Below are positions 5,464 through 5,478 of a stretch of DNA of 5,478 nt, piece by piece (position 1 is the stretch's first letter; the number at the start of each line of letters is the position of its first letter). The translations under genes and the position numbers were made by a program. The notes below the pieces were generated by a model. It was given only the letters and a program-made list of their open reading frames with translations. It was not told where the DNA came from and did no database searches. Origin of the DNA: Prevotellaceae bacterium (GTDB taxonomy: Bacteria > Bacteroidota > Bacteroidia > Bacteroidales > Paludibacteraceae); contig JAIRTG010000216.1 in NCBI GenBank assembly GCA_031255055.1, positions 1-5,478 of the forward strand, read 5' to 3'.

Positions 5464-5478
5464 GCAGTACACAACGCT

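Overview
The window looks like a piece of a Bacteroidota chromosome, most likely order Bacteroidales. Three things suggest this. Starts are preceded by A-rich sequence with no good Shine-Dalgarno. A well-spaced Bacteroidota-type promoter (TTG, 19 nt, TAnnTTTG) lies before etfB. The etfB-etfA-acyl-CoA dehydrogenase trio has the protein style of that group, for example the long dehydrogenase and the EtfA C-terminus YYKKNSK. The genus cannot be fixed from the sequence alone.

Layout. Positions 1-393 have no convincing gene: an AT-rich cluster of heptamer repeats (1-87), a GC-rich patch with a strong hairpin ending in a run of 12 C (91-181), then plain AT-rich sequence. Positions 394-1405 hold an AT-rich gene of the YhcG/DUF1016 PDDEXK-nuclease family, broken by a stop codon (883-885) and a one-base frameshift (about 952-955), so it now reads as two partial ORFs. 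Positions 1406-1742 again have no gene: a 9-bp direct repeat, a second copy of the heptamer inverted-repeat element, a hairpin with a GCAA loop, and the probable etfB promoter. Positions 1743-5463 are a compact plus-strand operon, visibly richer in G+C: etfB, etfA (start corrected to 2629) and a 566-residue acyl-CoA dehydrogenase. The last 15 bases are non-coding.

How the genes work together. EtfA and EtfB form a heterodimeric flavoprotein that exchanges electrons with the flavin of the acyl-CoA dehydrogenase. The EtfB motif CGRQAIDGDTAQVGP resembles the class that carries a second FAD and can bifurcate electrons from NADH, so a butyryl-CoA-dehydrogenase-like role in anaerobic short-chain acyl-CoA metabolism is plausible. 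The substrate is not proven, and no other gene of a butyrate or beta-oxidation pathway is in view.

The most notable observation is the recently broken nuclease-family gene bracketed by two related inverted-repeat elements and placed immediately upstream of a housekeeping-type operon. I did not find a convincing new multi-gene system.
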